Of a stretch of 64,000 bases of DNA, positions 21,126 to 36,100 are shown in pieces. The translations under genes and the position numbers were made by a program. How positions within the stretch are numbered: the stretch's first letter is position 1; each line of letters opens with the position of its first letter. Below the pieces are notes generated by a model, which did no database searches, was not told where the DNA came from, and saw nothing but the letters and a program-made list of their open reading frames with translations. Origin of the DNA: Acanthaster planci (taxonomy: Eukaryota; Echinodermata; Asteroidea; Valvatida; Acanthasteridae); contig NW_019091464.1 in assembly GCF_001949145.1 (NCBI RefSeq), forward strand, positions 763,794-827,793, read 5' to 3'.

Positions 21126-24100
21126 GTAGGAATATTTTAAGGATGACAATCTTGCTAGCGAGAACACAAGTATAATTCTTTTCGTTAAATATTACAGTGC
21201 ACAAATATTTTGTCATGATTTTGAATAATGAATAATGCCTGCATGATAGCAAAGTGACCTTTTCCCCTCGCTTGGAAGTAATCTGTACAAATCATCCAAG
21301 TATCAGTGACCATAGTGTCATCAAGATGGTTCCAGAAATTTGGGGTTTACTTTATTCTCGTCTGCGTTACAAGGGACTTTCCTGCATTGGGTACACTCTT
21401 CATAGTCCCTTCTTGCTCGAAGACTGGTGGTATAAAGTGAACTGTACCCAGCTAGTAAAGAGTAAGTCGAAGTCTTTCCAACAACACTTCACAGGCAAGA
21501 ACAGATATTCCGAAAGTTAATATTTACAATTGTTTTATGCTACAGGTTGGGGCTTTTAGATTTAACGTTTCAGAGAGGAAGGGAAAACGTCTCCAAATAA
21601 TTTTCCCTAAAAAACAAAAACAATTTTGCCTCTTTGTAAAGGGCATGGCCCCGTTGCACCCACCCCATCTTTGCGTGTCTTTGCCAATTAATTTCGACCA
21701 ATCACACTACTGTGTTCAGTCCATTCTAATGATGCAAACGTTCACCATTCAAAGCATAATTTGGAGGTTTCCTTACCGTATGAAGTTGTTAATAAGTAGT
21801 AGTTTTTGCAATACATCTCTTATACGTTTATCTCGATAAACCGTTTTTCTTCAAAATCCACTTTTATATCTCCATGAAAATGCTGACGAATTTTCAGATT
21901 AAGTGCATCCAGAAAGTCATGCCTTGAAATAATCACCAAAGGTTAGAAAATATAATGAGGTCTCTGAGGACGCGGTATGCATGGCCGTGACTTCTTGCTT
22001 AATTCTAAAACCGAGACCAAACTGAACGTTGTTGAAAACAACTTCAGAGGTTCAGCCACTTCTTAGTAGTGCCCTACGTTTCTTAGGGCAGAACGAGATT
22101 TTCATCTGGACCTCAGGTAACTGACATTGGTTCAAAATGTCTTAAAGAAAGAACTGCCCTGTCGGTTATCACAAAGTTGTTATTTATTTTTACGCTGAGT
22201 TACAGTTACGAGATCAATATGGCACATTACATATGTAGTTTTCTGTTCAATCTATTCATGCAGCTTATTAGAGTCAGATGGGCGCCGATTTCTGTGAGTT
22301 TGGAGTGGGATCCAGTCTCATAGATTAGGCTCCTTTTATTTGGAATTTGGAATTCAACTGATTTGTCACTGGATTACCTCGTGTAAACAATGTAAGCGTA
22401 TTTAGGCGTATCGGTAACAGAATTATTAACGTTTGACCGCTCTTGCCCACCGTAATCAGCAACACTTGTCAACAAAATAGAAGGAATGCGATCATTGGGC
22501 CACCAGTTTTCGAGGTCGTTGCTGGCATACTTAAAGGCATAGACATTCCTTACCTTTTAAAACGAATGCAGATAATATATAACGTCATATTTTTTCCGCT
22601 CAGCGTATTTTGGGTGCACGCTCAACACCTTAAGAACTGCGTTGCTTGATCCTGTCGCAAGATTTACGACGGACGCCGCACAGTCGTACAAGCTACAGGC
22701 TCTGTAAATAAATTTTGAAAAAATTCGTAAAACTAAATTTTGATGGGGACATATCAACAGTGTAATTCATGGTCGTGGATCAGTGCATTCCTAATGGAGA
22801 TTTGCTGAACTTGACCTTTGTCTTTGATGCGTCATTCTTCGGTATATTAGAGTCTATTATAGGCGCGGGGCAAGGTAATCTTATAAAGGGTTGTGTGTCT
22901 TTTTTAAGGAAACAGTACCTAAATATTGCGGGCCGAGTTGAGAAATATACCTGTGAACATTAGCGGGGTTACAAGATGGAGTTATAGTGAATTGTTTTAA
23001 AAAATATAAATCTATTACTGAGAACAAGTGACACTAGGTTAAGTCCAAAGGAGTCATCTATAGCCATCGCGAAGACCGATGCCCAACAGAAAATGAAAAT
23101 TTCACGTTGAAACCTAGTTATCTCAGAGGGTTAACTGTCATTATGGGATGTATAGCGTACGCTTGTTCCAAATTTCTTGGAATTCGTTTGAATAGTAATA
23201 AGGTCTACAATTACTGCATGATCCCACAAACTGCTGACCGTCGTCACAATACAACAACTTGAACATCCAACAAACAATGTAATTTTATTAGGCATATGAT
23301 GACAATTAATTATGTTTATTCGTTTCGAGCCTCGCAGAATTGTACTCATGGAAAACTGTTTACAACCTGGACAGAGATTTTAGATCAACATTGAGACTGT
23401 AATCCTGACATTCTGCGATGTATGTAACTGTACGCGTGATGTATTCGTCCAATACGTGTAAATGGATATCTCCCAACACAGTTTCTCTTGCCCTGAATAG
23501 TTTGCTTTGTCTCAGTACCAACGACCCATTTTTGGCCTTCGAACCCGCGTGCTGTACAACTTGATTTACGGAAGTTTAATCTGGAAGGTGAAAATAAACC
23601 GATACAACTCCGTACATGAGTTAGCTATTCATTTTTCCTGCTCTCTGGTCTATGAAAAATATGACGGGCTTCAAGAAGTGTTTGTTTTAGGGGAGGAAAT
23701 TCGGCGAGTGTGACGGGAGTGAGATCCTATCCTGTCTTCGGCACTTTTGTACATGTTGGGGTTGAACAAGTCTGTGATAGACAATTACTACAGACCGACT
23801 CAAACAATGAAATTTTGCGAATATAAATGCAGAAAACGGACACACAGTCACCATTGTTAAAATTCATTTCTGCAGCTAACCCTTTGTGCAGTTCGACCGT
23901 CTTCAAGTCACTTTGCCTTCAGTTGTCAGTTCAAAGTATTACTTTTGAACGGGGAATGGAATCCATAGCCCCTCGACATTATTTCTGATATCTCCGCATA
24001 ATTTTTTTTTTTCAGGAGCTGAACCTTTAGGGGTTTTAGAATACGTTTTTGCGGTCATTTTGACACCTTTTTTTTTAGAAAATCGAAAATACCGTTCCCG

Positions 24101-27100
24101 CACACCCATTTTATGAGACAGGCCAGCTGAAAATATATTCTTTTTTCACTGCCATTCAAATGATTTTCCAACGATCGCTTCGTAGAATGACACTTGGGGT
24201 ATTCCTGTTTTCCATTCTGAAGTTACTGGGAATTACAAAATAAAACTTAAAAAGACAGGCCCGCGATAAATGAATGTATCAGCACATTCCAACCTAAGAG
24301 CTGCTTAGGCAAAGACGGATCCAGAACCAAAGTTTTGGAAGGGGGGAACTATCGGGGGGTTGGTATTTTTCACACGTACATGTTTATGATCATTCTGAGA
24401 AATGAAGCCACATTTTAGGGCTTTACACACTTTTAAAGGAAGAAAGTGAAACACACCAAAAATGTGACTTTGATTATTTTTTGGTTTGTTTTTTTAAATA
24501 CCACAAAATGGGCTTTGTTTGGGGCCACAGAAAAGGCTGTTGAACCCCTATCCTTCTTTGAGCGAGGATAGCGTACTTCTTGATACGATGGGGACGATGT
24601 TGTCACTCAGAATACCATATTTTACTTTATAAAAACACTCCAAGAAAATGACCATCCGGCGCCTGCAGCTTTGTACTCCATTGCCTAGTGTCCTAGTTTG
24701 GTGGCAGAACTGCAGGTGATAGCACAGAACAACACAAATCCGCGGACAAAGAAACTTTAACATCGGGCCGAGGACGGGACGGCAGACTCGTGTCATAACA
24801 AAACGTCGAGCTAAACAAACACTCCAGTTGGGGGACGCACACAAATAGACGAGCCTATAGAGACAGATTATCAGACGGTAAAATTTTTCCGACCGATCGG
24901 AAGTGAGTACGCCTGCTTTCCGGTGGTTCGTAGTTCGTGGTATTGTTTCCCCTTCCGAGCAACAGTTATCCGGCCTTATAAAACGACACCGCAAAATCTT
25001 TTGGACAGGTCACTCAAGTTCGCAATAATTGGTAAAAATAACAAGGCCACCAATATCTCCCATTGGCACTCCCATTGGCAATGCACGTGAAACAAACCAA
25101 GTCTAGAACGTCCTGCTGATTGTTCAATAATTTTGAATATGGAAAACGTGTAACTCACATGACCGACTGGACGACTGATCAAAATGAAACGGATAACAAA
25201 AAATCGGAGCGACTGTCAGCAGTAAAAGTAGAGACACAAAGAAAGACTGAAAGATTTTGAAAAACACAGAAAGCAACGTGAGAAACAGTATTTAAACAAC
25301 AGGGGCTGATAATATGACTCATTTGAAAGAGCACCGGATAGTATTCCCTATACAACTGATTAGAATCCTGCCCTATTGATTTGCTTTACTTTAGCTGAAA
25401 AGTTAACCCAGTCAGATTCATATTGTGCTTTTGTTGAACGTAGCATTGAAAAAAAACGCTTGTTCAATGTAACAAAAATTTATTTAATACCATATTTCAT
25501 TTCCCTTTCAAAATTCAGACGCATCACATCACCACAAATGGAGATGAAGCGGGCTCAGAACAAGGTAAGGGCTGCTTAAAATAAGACATACGTCGAAGAA
25601 AACATTTTGAGTTGTAATTAACGCTGATCTGATTTTCAAAACGAAAAAGAACGACGTTTCAATCCCCGTGCGACTGACCGGGATTGAACGCTCGCTGTCT
25701 TACACTACATAACTTTGCAACTTGTTGCGAAATCTACTGGCAAACCACAAAAGTACAGGGCTATTGGAAACCTCCCCCCCCATCCCCACCCCCAAAGAGT
25801 GAAAAGAAAAACTGTTTTTGCCGGCAGAATCACAACACAAAGCACGAGAAACATACTATACTGGCAAATAGAAATAAAGTAAATTTTTCATCCAAACCCT
25901 GCAGCAATGCTTAATTGTTAATCCTCTTACAAAGCAACCACTGCCTTATTAACGACGACTTGTACAGTCTGTTACAATACCAAAAATATTTCAAGCCCCT
26001 TCACCCCCAAGCAATATAGGAGAGTTCACATTCTAAAGCGGTTGTTAACGTGCAGAAATATGTGCCTCAATTCAAAGATACCAGAACAAAATTTCCAAAG
26101 TAAGATTTGAAATGGTCATGGGAGACGTCAGTAAAGCATGAGAATGCGAGGCTCCATGCCAAGCAATTGTTGGGAAATATCGTGTGCTTCTTTGTACTCT
26201 ACCTCTCAAACATGAATAATATTAGCCAGCCTTTGGGAAAAATATCTGAAGCCTTACTCACATCCTTTTAGGGATTTAGTGCTAATATTTGATAAATAAA
26301 CATACACTTTCTTTCCTACTCACTCCATTATTAAACAAAACAAAAAAATAAATCGGTAAGAAATTCTGTGGGGGCACCCCCCCATTGGGTACGCCGCTGG
26401 CTCTGTCGAGGTTCCATTACTGCACTATGTACATGTACGTTACGCTCATTTCCACTCTGCTCCCTTGTTCGTCTCACTTAAGCAAGCTGGAATTGATCAC
26501 ACATAACGGGCTACGTCATCCCCCACCCCCGGTCCCCGTTGCCATGTTTCACTCAGTGCAAGCTTGCAAGCTAAGTCACGCGTGCACTCAGCCAGTCGTG
26601 GTTGAATAACTTCAGTAGGGTTTCGGAGTTCAGGGGCGGGCGGTGCACAGTGCGTTTCTTGGTCACACCATAGGTTTTGCCCCCTTTACTGGGCGAGAGC
26701 AAAAATTATTTGCAAGCACGCGTGAAAGGGTGGTGAACTCGGATCGGGTGACACACGCATGCTAAAAAAAAGTTTTAGGGTGGTGAGTCTGTGAAATCTT
26801 TTTCAAGTTGTCCTTTGAATGGCTCTGTGGAGGGGCGGAGAGTTCATTGGTTTTCAATTGTTGTAGAGTGGTTTTCACTCTTTTGGACTGGCGTAGAAGG
26901 GACGTCCTCACTCTTTTTTTCACTTCTCTAGAGATCTGTATCACCTTACATCTAAAGATTCAGTTTAAAAAATACATCCCCTGGACCGCAGAAATGAATA
27001 TTACTGTTTTAAGATGTCGAAATCTTTCCGTAATTTTTTAAACAGTCACTGTGGCTGATCCCAGAGCCACAGAAATAAGCACAGGTACAGCACAACTACA

Positions 27101-30100
27101 TGAACATGTATATGCCGACACTCCAAGCGGGCAACTGTCTGAGAGCTTGACGGATCAAGAGGCTGACTCTGCCGGCATTGACGGTGCTTCTGAGTACCAT
27201 GATCAAACAAGGAATTCCGCAGCTAGGCTCGACACACATGTAGGCCTTTTGTTTTATTTCATTTTTTTTAACCTTCGTCCTCAGTTAATTGCTATTAAGC
27301 CATAGGCGTATATATCAGTGATGTAGTCGAGTACTTTTTGAGAACCAAGTTCTCTATCAAATATTTAACTAGTTAGGAGGGAACAAAGATGAAGTACATC
27401 GGCCTTTGATGGTACATGAATACAGGTAAGATTACAAAGCAACATAATGACTTCAGACCATCCCTGTTTGATTAAAATTAACTTTTTAGGACAAAAGTAC
27501 TCTGAAAGTACTCGGCCGAGTACTTTCCGAGTACTTTTCTCCTTAAAACTTAAATTTTACACAACTGGGAGTGTCTGAAGTCTAACATTTATTTTGTAAT
27601 CTTACTTTTGCACATTTACCATCAAATGCCTGTGCACTCTGCCTTTATTCCCTGTTACCCAGTTCAGTATTTTGCGGAGAACGTTGGTACTCGGAAATTA
27701 CTCGACTACAACACTGGTGTATATATTGTTCGTTGTTCATTATGAGGTACTAAACAGTCTTTGTGCGCTGTTTAAGTCTCCTCTTTCTACAGTGGTACAT
27801 TTTGTAGGAGATATATAAGCCTAAACCACTGAAGTGTCTTATTCAAAACTGCACTTCCAAACTGCACGGGATTCTAATCTTTATAGTCTTTTACGACTGA
27901 GCACAACTAGCAAAGCATTTTGCATAATCCGAAGGTCTGGAATAATCCTGAAAAACTTTGCAGCTCAAGCTACCAATGTGTTAATGCTATTTTACACTGT
28001 ACGATTTGGACATTTGTGGGAGTCTATAAAATGCATTTTGCCCGTTTCTGGGCAAAATGGCGCGATAGTCCACTTCAGAAATTTCAAAATCCATGCATAA
28101 TGCCAAATATAATGTATTTGCAATAAATATCAGTACTGTACTAAATGCAAATCTTAACACAGTTTCATAAGTGAAATTGAAGAAGGTGTAATCCACCGAG
28201 AGTATAGTTTACCTGAACGTTTTACACTGTGTCCTGTATAATTTAGGATTAAATTTAAAAGTTAATATCTAATTAAAGTGAAAGGTTTTTGACTTGTTGA
28301 ACACTAACTGTGGGTCTATTAGATTCTTTATATTTCCAATTTCATAAAAATTCCTTGGTTTCATTTTCAGAGTTCGATTTCAATCCTTTTCCAGGTTGAT
28401 TTGCTTCAAGTTGGGTCTACTGAACAAGGTAAGCTATTTTCAACGGTCAGTATTCCTGGAACTGTATGGGTGTAGCCAAGATTAATTAAGAAAATGGGTG
28501 TTAAATTTGAATACCGTTATATATCAGAGAGCAGGCACTGAATATCCAACATCCAAATGTTTTGACATTGTCAATTCCAACAACATATTCGACGTATCAT
28601 ATTCTTAGTTGATTGCTTTGAGTGGGTTTTGAATAACTTGAGAGTCAATTAATTTGGGTTCCAGATACTACTGATTCAATTACATAACTTAAAAATCAGA
28701 AATGGTCGCCTAAGCGTGATGCAAACACTGCAAATCTGTGATGTTATATAACACCCTCAAAGGACCACGTCAAACTGATTGTTGTCCTCTACGAACACGG
28801 AGGGTGTTAAATTCACACCTTAACAAATTGAAGGATTTACACACATGAAAAGGATCTGGACAAACGCTGAAAGTGTAATAAGTCATGTCAATGACAGACT
28901 TTGAGACGCTTGGTGGCGGCAGACAACGGTCCTTTTTGGTTGATGTGGGTCACAGACATATAAACGCATAGACCGCCAGATCCTATTCAAAGCTACAGGG
29001 GATTTTTGTGATCTCCGCAGCACCCGACTAAAATCTAAACTATGGGCAAATTCACCCATCAGTATAGGGAATTAACGCACAGTTGGAGAATTCAAACTAT
29101 AAAATTCTACGAAGCCGTTTTCCGATTGTAAAAACAAAATTGTCACAGCAAAATTCATGTGTAGCGCATACGTGCACGCGTTTGTGTTTTTTTGGTGCAG
29201 AGCAAAATGAAACGCACATTAACTGGTTATGCATTCAGGTTGTTTGCGTATCGGCTTTGTTGCCGTATCGTTTTAGAATACAGACGCAGATATACAAATA
29301 GCCGCGCAAAAGCCGTACAAGATTTCTTGTTTTTCATAGGTTTGTGCAAAAACATGGATGCGCCCAACAGTCATCAATTTGTACGAGTCAGCGCTCTAGT
29401 TTTTATATTATACACATATGGACTGCCACAAGTGCACGTCTATGTTCCCAAAGGGACTGTGAGTGACCAGAAAGGGGTCCTATTTCCCGAGACCTTCAGC
29501 CTCGGGAAATAGGACTCTCGACTCACAGGAACGAGGGGGCAGGGGCGTGCACTAGTGACTGAATTTGGTCAGTCCAAAAGTGTTTTATAACACACTTCAA
29601 AGTAGAAAAATATTTTTTCAAGGTTTTAACTGTTTTCAACTTTCAGTAGTACTTCAAAACTGCCAAAAAATTTAAGGTTCATTTTAGTTTTCATAGATGT
29701 AGTCTTATTTTGAGTAGATGAATACAACTTGGAAAATAAATCTTCCAGGGTTTGAACTGTTTCAATTCCGAACAACCTCTGAAGGGCGCAATAACCAGTC
29801 AAAATTCTCAAGACTAGTACGTGACCGGGCATTAGTTAGTTCCAATACGCGTTTGGAAAGGGTTGACAGATTTCGCACGTCGTGATTGGCCAACGCGTTG
29901 CAAACTCTTGGAGGCCCGCTAATGGGTGCGTTCGATTAGCTTCCCTGAACACACCAGTGTTACACTCAAGGGAAGCCTCAAAATGAGGCTTATCGAACGC
30001 TGCAGTGTGTTTTCAAAGGCATTCTGGGAAAAAGGTCAAGTCCCCGCCACGTTCCATTACGTACGTCCATGCTCGAACAGTCCATCCGTGACGTCATTAC

Positions 30101-33100
30101 ACTCGGGCTACCTCAAGAGACCCGCTCGCCAGCTGGGGTAGTGAGGGCTGACACCAGGGCAGGCACGAACATCACGTGATGGCTAAACGAACGCTCTCGT
30201 GTAAGTTTGACTTACACGTGTAAGCTAATCGAACGCACCCATTGTAAATTGCCCATATTGATGTGCGCGCGCAATGTCAAGGCGCGTGTCGAGTCACGCT
30301 GACGCCAAATTCATGTACTAGCCTACATTAGTGAACCATACTTGACCGTATTTCAGCCAACCAGGGTGAAGAACCTGGAAGAGGTGTGCTATAAATAGCT
30401 CTATATGACACGCCCATAGAGATCATAAGTAGAACTAGTGGGGACGCTGGGCGCGTATAATTATCCCATTACGCACGAATAACTTGGAACCACGCTGACG
30501 CCTACGTGTATGCATGAAACGTGTACGAACACATGAGACTTGACGCGCATATAAAATTAAATTGATTGCCGAATCAGTCGTTACCTCACGCACGTGCACA
30601 TCCGACGATGCGTGATCTCGTGCGCGTGCACGTTACATGGCAGCATAATAGAACATCATGTCGCCCTGTTCTTGGGCAAACTTGGAATAGCGTACAAGAA
30701 TAAGCCTGACCCCTGCAGCTTTACTTTAATGATCTCGACTGCGAAAAGGGACCGGTCTGTTTGCCGCCACCATGCATCTCAAAGTCTCCCATTATTAGCG
30801 CATTCAAACTTTTTAGCCTCACTCACGTGACCAATGGCAGCGCCCACGCTCAATGCGCATAACGATACGCGTTTCCCATCTAGTTTTTTATTCTTCTGAT
30901 ATCTATGCTGAGAACAAATAAACATTCCATGTTTGTGCGTCACTAAAACACGCAAGCCTGGCAGCATTATGGGAGAATAATGTCGATTTTTTTTCAGCAA
31001 AGTTTTCACAGCATAAGAAAGTAGTGCACGAAAAAAATGCACGGTGTATGGTGAACATAATAAACGTTGGCCTCCAACTTTTTACTGAACAATGTGGCTC
31101 TAATGATCTAAAGACAACTGCTATACGTTCATCGGCTGTTAGTTGTAACAACATTAGAAAAAATGGAGTTTAATATGATATAAAGTCAAAGATATGTATA
31201 TTTCGAAGCTAATCTGGGGAATATGGCCAAGGTGAAGAACATATAACTTGATCATTTGAAAGAAGTAGTAGGAAATACAATTTTAAGATTTCCTTGACAA
31301 GCAATGATATTTTGCCGAATATAACCTACTAAAATTTGAGATTTTCCTTCTATTTCGTTGGCTTTATCAACTCCTGGATACCACAAGATTAATGGCTATA
31401 CTTGACTTAACATTTAATGGCTCAAAATACCATGGTTTACCAAGCATGTTTGGTATCTGCTTACTTCATCTTTCTTTGCAGATACCGACCCATGCTTGCA
31501 ACAGCCTTGTGGACACGGGACCTGCGAGGTATGGAGTGCAGTAGTAACTCTTGAAGTGATTCTTTTCAAAGTGATACGAGAAAAATCTCCTTTCATCCAT
31601 AGTGGCGTACGTAAATCGATCAAGGCACAGGGGTGGGGGATGGGGAATGACTTAAATCTCTTTAATACCATCCATGCGCCACCATCTGGAATCATCCCGA
31701 CTTTGCTTCGTAGACTTGTTCACATTGTCGAGGCTACTTCCGCCCACAGTTTCATGTTTTGTTGTGTGCCGTCAAAACTACTGTGCTGAGGCGTTGATTT
31801 CTACAGGCGCTGTAGATTTATGGGTATTTAGGCCAAAACAGAATAATTTGGCTAGGCTTATGCCTTGAAATTTCACAAGACACTTTAGAGGTTGTCATGG
31901 TAGCCATTTTTCTGGTAAGCGCCTTTGTTCTACAGGGACACATATGAGTAAACATTTTGTGCTAAACCAAGAGTTGTGTGTGATTTCCAAGGCGCAGCCA
32001 CTTGATCTAAAACATGACGTCGCGCGTTGTTTACATGCACACTTTTCTATGGGGACTCGGTGGATAGCGTCCCACCTCACTGCCATGGGAAAGCGCACAT
32101 GTAAACAACACGTGACGTCAATATGCTACGGCTACAGGTCTTTTGAGTAATTCGGAAAAAGCAGAAATCTGTTTTATAATCAGCATCCAGCCGTGCATTT
32201 AAACATATGTGAACATAACTATAAAAACATAACATTCCCTTTGTACAAAATGTATGACGCAGAGGCTTCAGTCAGGCTTCCGTTGTTTCTGCTCCTCATA
32301 CTGGACCGGACCTTTATGCCTGGAACCACTCCCCTCCTACTGCGAGCGTACACCGTGTCGAAATCTCGCAACATGCCTTGAGACACTAAACGGCTACCAG
32401 TGCTTGTGCCCCGCCGGTTTCACCGGAACACGCTGCGAGACAAATATCGTAAACTGCGATTCCGCACCGTGCGAAAACGGCGCCATCTGCATCGATGGCT
32501 CAGAAAAGGAGAGCTACACTTGTATCTGTACCCGGGGATACCGTGGTACCCGCTGCCAGATCAATGTGGACGATTGCTTTCAGGGACTGTGTAAGAACAA
32601 CGGAACGTGTGTTGACCTGGTGGCCGACTATGCATGCATTTGCCCCAGAGGATTCTATGGCAAGTCGTGTGAGTTTGATGTCGATGAATGCAGCAGCAAT
32701 CCATGTCAGAACGAAGCAGACTGTGTCGAACTCAGCGGGGACTACAAATGCGTATGCGGCCCAGAATTTACGGGGGGGAATTGCGAGTTACGTCTAATCG
32801 ACGCTTGTGCACCAAACCCGTGCGAGAACGGAGCAACATGTGTAAGCCACGAGCAGGGGAGGTTCCGCTGCCAGTGCACAGCAGGGTATGAAGGGGATAG
32901 ATGCCATGTTGAAATCAACGAATGCCAAACGACCAAGAAAAAACGGAAGTTTGGATGGACCGGATTATGTAACAATGGAGGGACGTGTGAGGATCTGGTC
33001 GATGGGTACAAATGTCACTGCCCACCCGGTTTCAGAGGCAAACACTGCAATACCAAAGTCAATGAGTGTGAGAGTTCTCCATGCCAATACGGTATTTGTG

Positions 33101-36100
33101 AGGATCAACAAAACGGCTACAGATGTGCGTGCCTTTCTGGGTTCCACGGGGTGCACTGTGAATTCAGTGTCGATGAATGCAAAAGTTACCCCTGTGAAAA
33201 TAATGCAACATGCATTGATCTTGTCGATGGCTTCTATTGTGCATGCCCACAGGACTATCATGGCATATATTGTGAGATTCTGACCAATCGCTGCTTGTCT
33301 GACCCTTGCAAGAACCAAGCTGTGTGCCACAGCACGGGGCTGGATTTCACGTGCGATTGCCAGCGAGGTTACACTGGAAAGATGTGTGAACTTGAAGTGG
33401 ATGAATGCGTGTCAGACCCCTGTCTGAACGGCGCAACTTGCGTTGACACGATCGGGGGATACTCGTGCTTCTGCCTTCTTGGCTTTGAAGGAATTCACTG
33501 CGAATTACTAGTAGATGATTGCGAGACAAACCCGTGCCTTAATCAAGGAACCTGCCTGGACGGTATCGGAACGTTCTACTGTGCATGCGAAGCAGGTTAC
33601 TATGGTGTGATCTGTGAGCATGATGTCAACGAATGCTGGTCAGAACCCTGTCAGAATTTCGGTGGATGCTTAGATCTAATCGACGACTATACTTGTAACT
33701 GTGCACCGGGTTACACGGGCAAGCAGTGTCAGATTGAAATCCAGGAATGCGTGTCGGCACCGTGCTTGCACGGTGGTACATGCTTGGATCTAGTGGCTGC
33801 GTACCGGTGCGATTGTCCTAGAGGTTACACAGGTAAACACTGCGAGGTTAATGTGGACGAGTGCACAGGGCGGCCGTGCTTCAACGGGGCGACCTGCGTG
33901 GATGGGCTCAGTGAGTTCCGCTGCTACTGCCTGGAAGGATACGAAGGAGACCTTTGCGAAAACAATGTAGATGAATGCGCGTCCAGCCCCTGCACGAACG
34001 GGGGTGTCTGCTACGACCAGGTGGCTGGGTTTCATTGCCGGTGCCCGGATGGTTTTGTTGGTCACCGATGTGAGAGCGAGATGGATGAGTGCGCCGGTGA
34101 TCCTTGCATGCACGATTCGGTGTGTCTAGACATGGTGCATGATTTCGTCTGCTTGTGTGTGGCTGGTTTTACCGGTACCTACTGTGAGGAGAATATTGAC
34201 GACTGTGAGGATGGAACGTGTGTGCATGGGACCTGCATAGACAGAGTCAATGGATATCTGTGCTCCTGCCAAGACGGTATGTATCACATAAAAAAGAAAA
34301 CAACGAGAATTCAACATTAGTTAGGAGCTACGTGTATTCACGTGTTGCCGAAAGTGACACAGAAAACATAACCTCTTTTCGTTTCAGCAATCAGCAAATT
34401 TTCCCGATTTATTAGACAGCATTTGCAGTTTTATGATTCTTTTTTTTTCACCTAGGATTCACCGGTCAGAACTGCGATATCCAGATTAACGAGTGTGCTA
34501 GCTCGCCCTGCAAACAAAATGGCTCCTGTGTCGACCAGGCAAACAGCTTTGTGTGCAAATGTGCACCGGGTACTGAAGGGAGACTTTGTGAACTCACTAC
34601 GGACAACTGCCTGTCTGCTCCCTGTTTGCACAACGGAACATGCCAGACCGAGACCACATCATTTAGCTGCGACTGTGCTAGGGGCTACGAAGGGGTGAGA
34701 TGCGAGAAAAACACTGATGAATGCTCAAGCTCACCGTGTCAAAATAACGGGCGGTGTGTTGACAGAATTGGCTGGTATCAGTGCGTCTGCGCACCTGGTT
34801 ACCTAGGGGTCAACTGCGAGGTCGATAATGACGACTGTGCGCCGAATCCATGCGCCCATCCAAACGCCACGTGCGTCGATATGCCAAATAGGTTTGAATG
34901 CCTTTGCCCGCCCGGTTTCGAAGGGAAAAGATGCGCTGTGGAGAAGGATGAATGCACCTCAGCGCCATGTGCTGGAAACGCTACGTGTTTAGACGGAGAC
35001 GGGGATTTCACTTGTTTCTGTCCTCCAGGTATCACGGGATCTCTTTGTGAATTTGAAGTGTACGAATGCAGTAGCAACCCATGTCAAAATGGCGCTACCT
35101 GTGTTGACAAGATGGACGCATATACATGTCGATGTGTTCGAGGATATACAGGCACGCACTGTGAGATTGAGATAGTAGAATGCAACAGCAGCCCATGCTT
35201 GAACAATGGATCGTGTGTGGATCTCGTCAACGCCTTCAAGTGCGAGTGTGCTGGAGGATTTTCTGGAGTTCACTGTCAGATAGATATGAATGAGTGTGAC
35301 TCCTTCCCCTGTATGCATGGAGGGGAGTGCGTAGACGAAGTGGATGGGTTTACTTGTGAATGCTCACCAGGGTATGACGGAGTACTTTGTGAAGAAAACA
35401 TAAATGAGTGTGAGAGCTCACCCTGTGTTGATGAGGGTAACTTCCAAGAGAGTGTCTGTATTGATATGGTGGACGGGTTTAGATGTATCTGTCCACCAAC
35501 TAGGACAGGGGGTCGCTGTGAAACTTTGATCGACGTCTGTTCGAGTAATCCGTGTAAGAATGAAGCAACGTGTCTCTTCGCAGCTGGGGGGTTTGAGTGT
35601 CTTTGCCCAAGCGGGGTAGTAGGATTCCTTTGCGATGTGGTAGTACATGCTTGTAGCAGCAGTCCTTGTCTAAATGGCGGTAGTTGTGTAGACTACCAAG
35701 GCGTTGGATTTTTATGTCAGTGTAAGCTGGGGTATAACGGGTATCGATGCGAGAATCAGACAGACGACTGTGCAAGCAACCCTTGCCAAAACAGTGCAAC
35801 TTGTCTGGACTTAGAGAATGGTTACCGCTGCGAATGCGTCAAAGGGTATGCTGGTTTGTACTGCGAGACAGAACTGGACGAGTGCGGGTCAGAACCGTGC
35901 ATGCATGGCGGACGATGCCTCAATCTTGTGGGGGGATTTGTCTGTGAGTGCCCTCCCGGATTCGATGGTGTGCTGTGTCAAGAAAACTTGGACGAGTGTG
36001 CCAGCTCACCATGTGTGGGTCAAGCGGATGAAAATCCAGGAAACCGGAGCGTGTGCGTAGATATCGTTGATGGGTACCGGTGTGTCTGCCCGACTAGTCG

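Noticed and set aside
24548-24994. 148-codon minus-strand open frame
   Set aside because: No recognisable motif, a Cys/Arg-rich mix typical of chance frames, no splice partners, and it lies inside the EGF gene intron.
32495-33330. Overlapping frames in the other reading frames of the EGF exons
   Set aside because: Shadows of the Cys-rich EGF coding frame on both strands.
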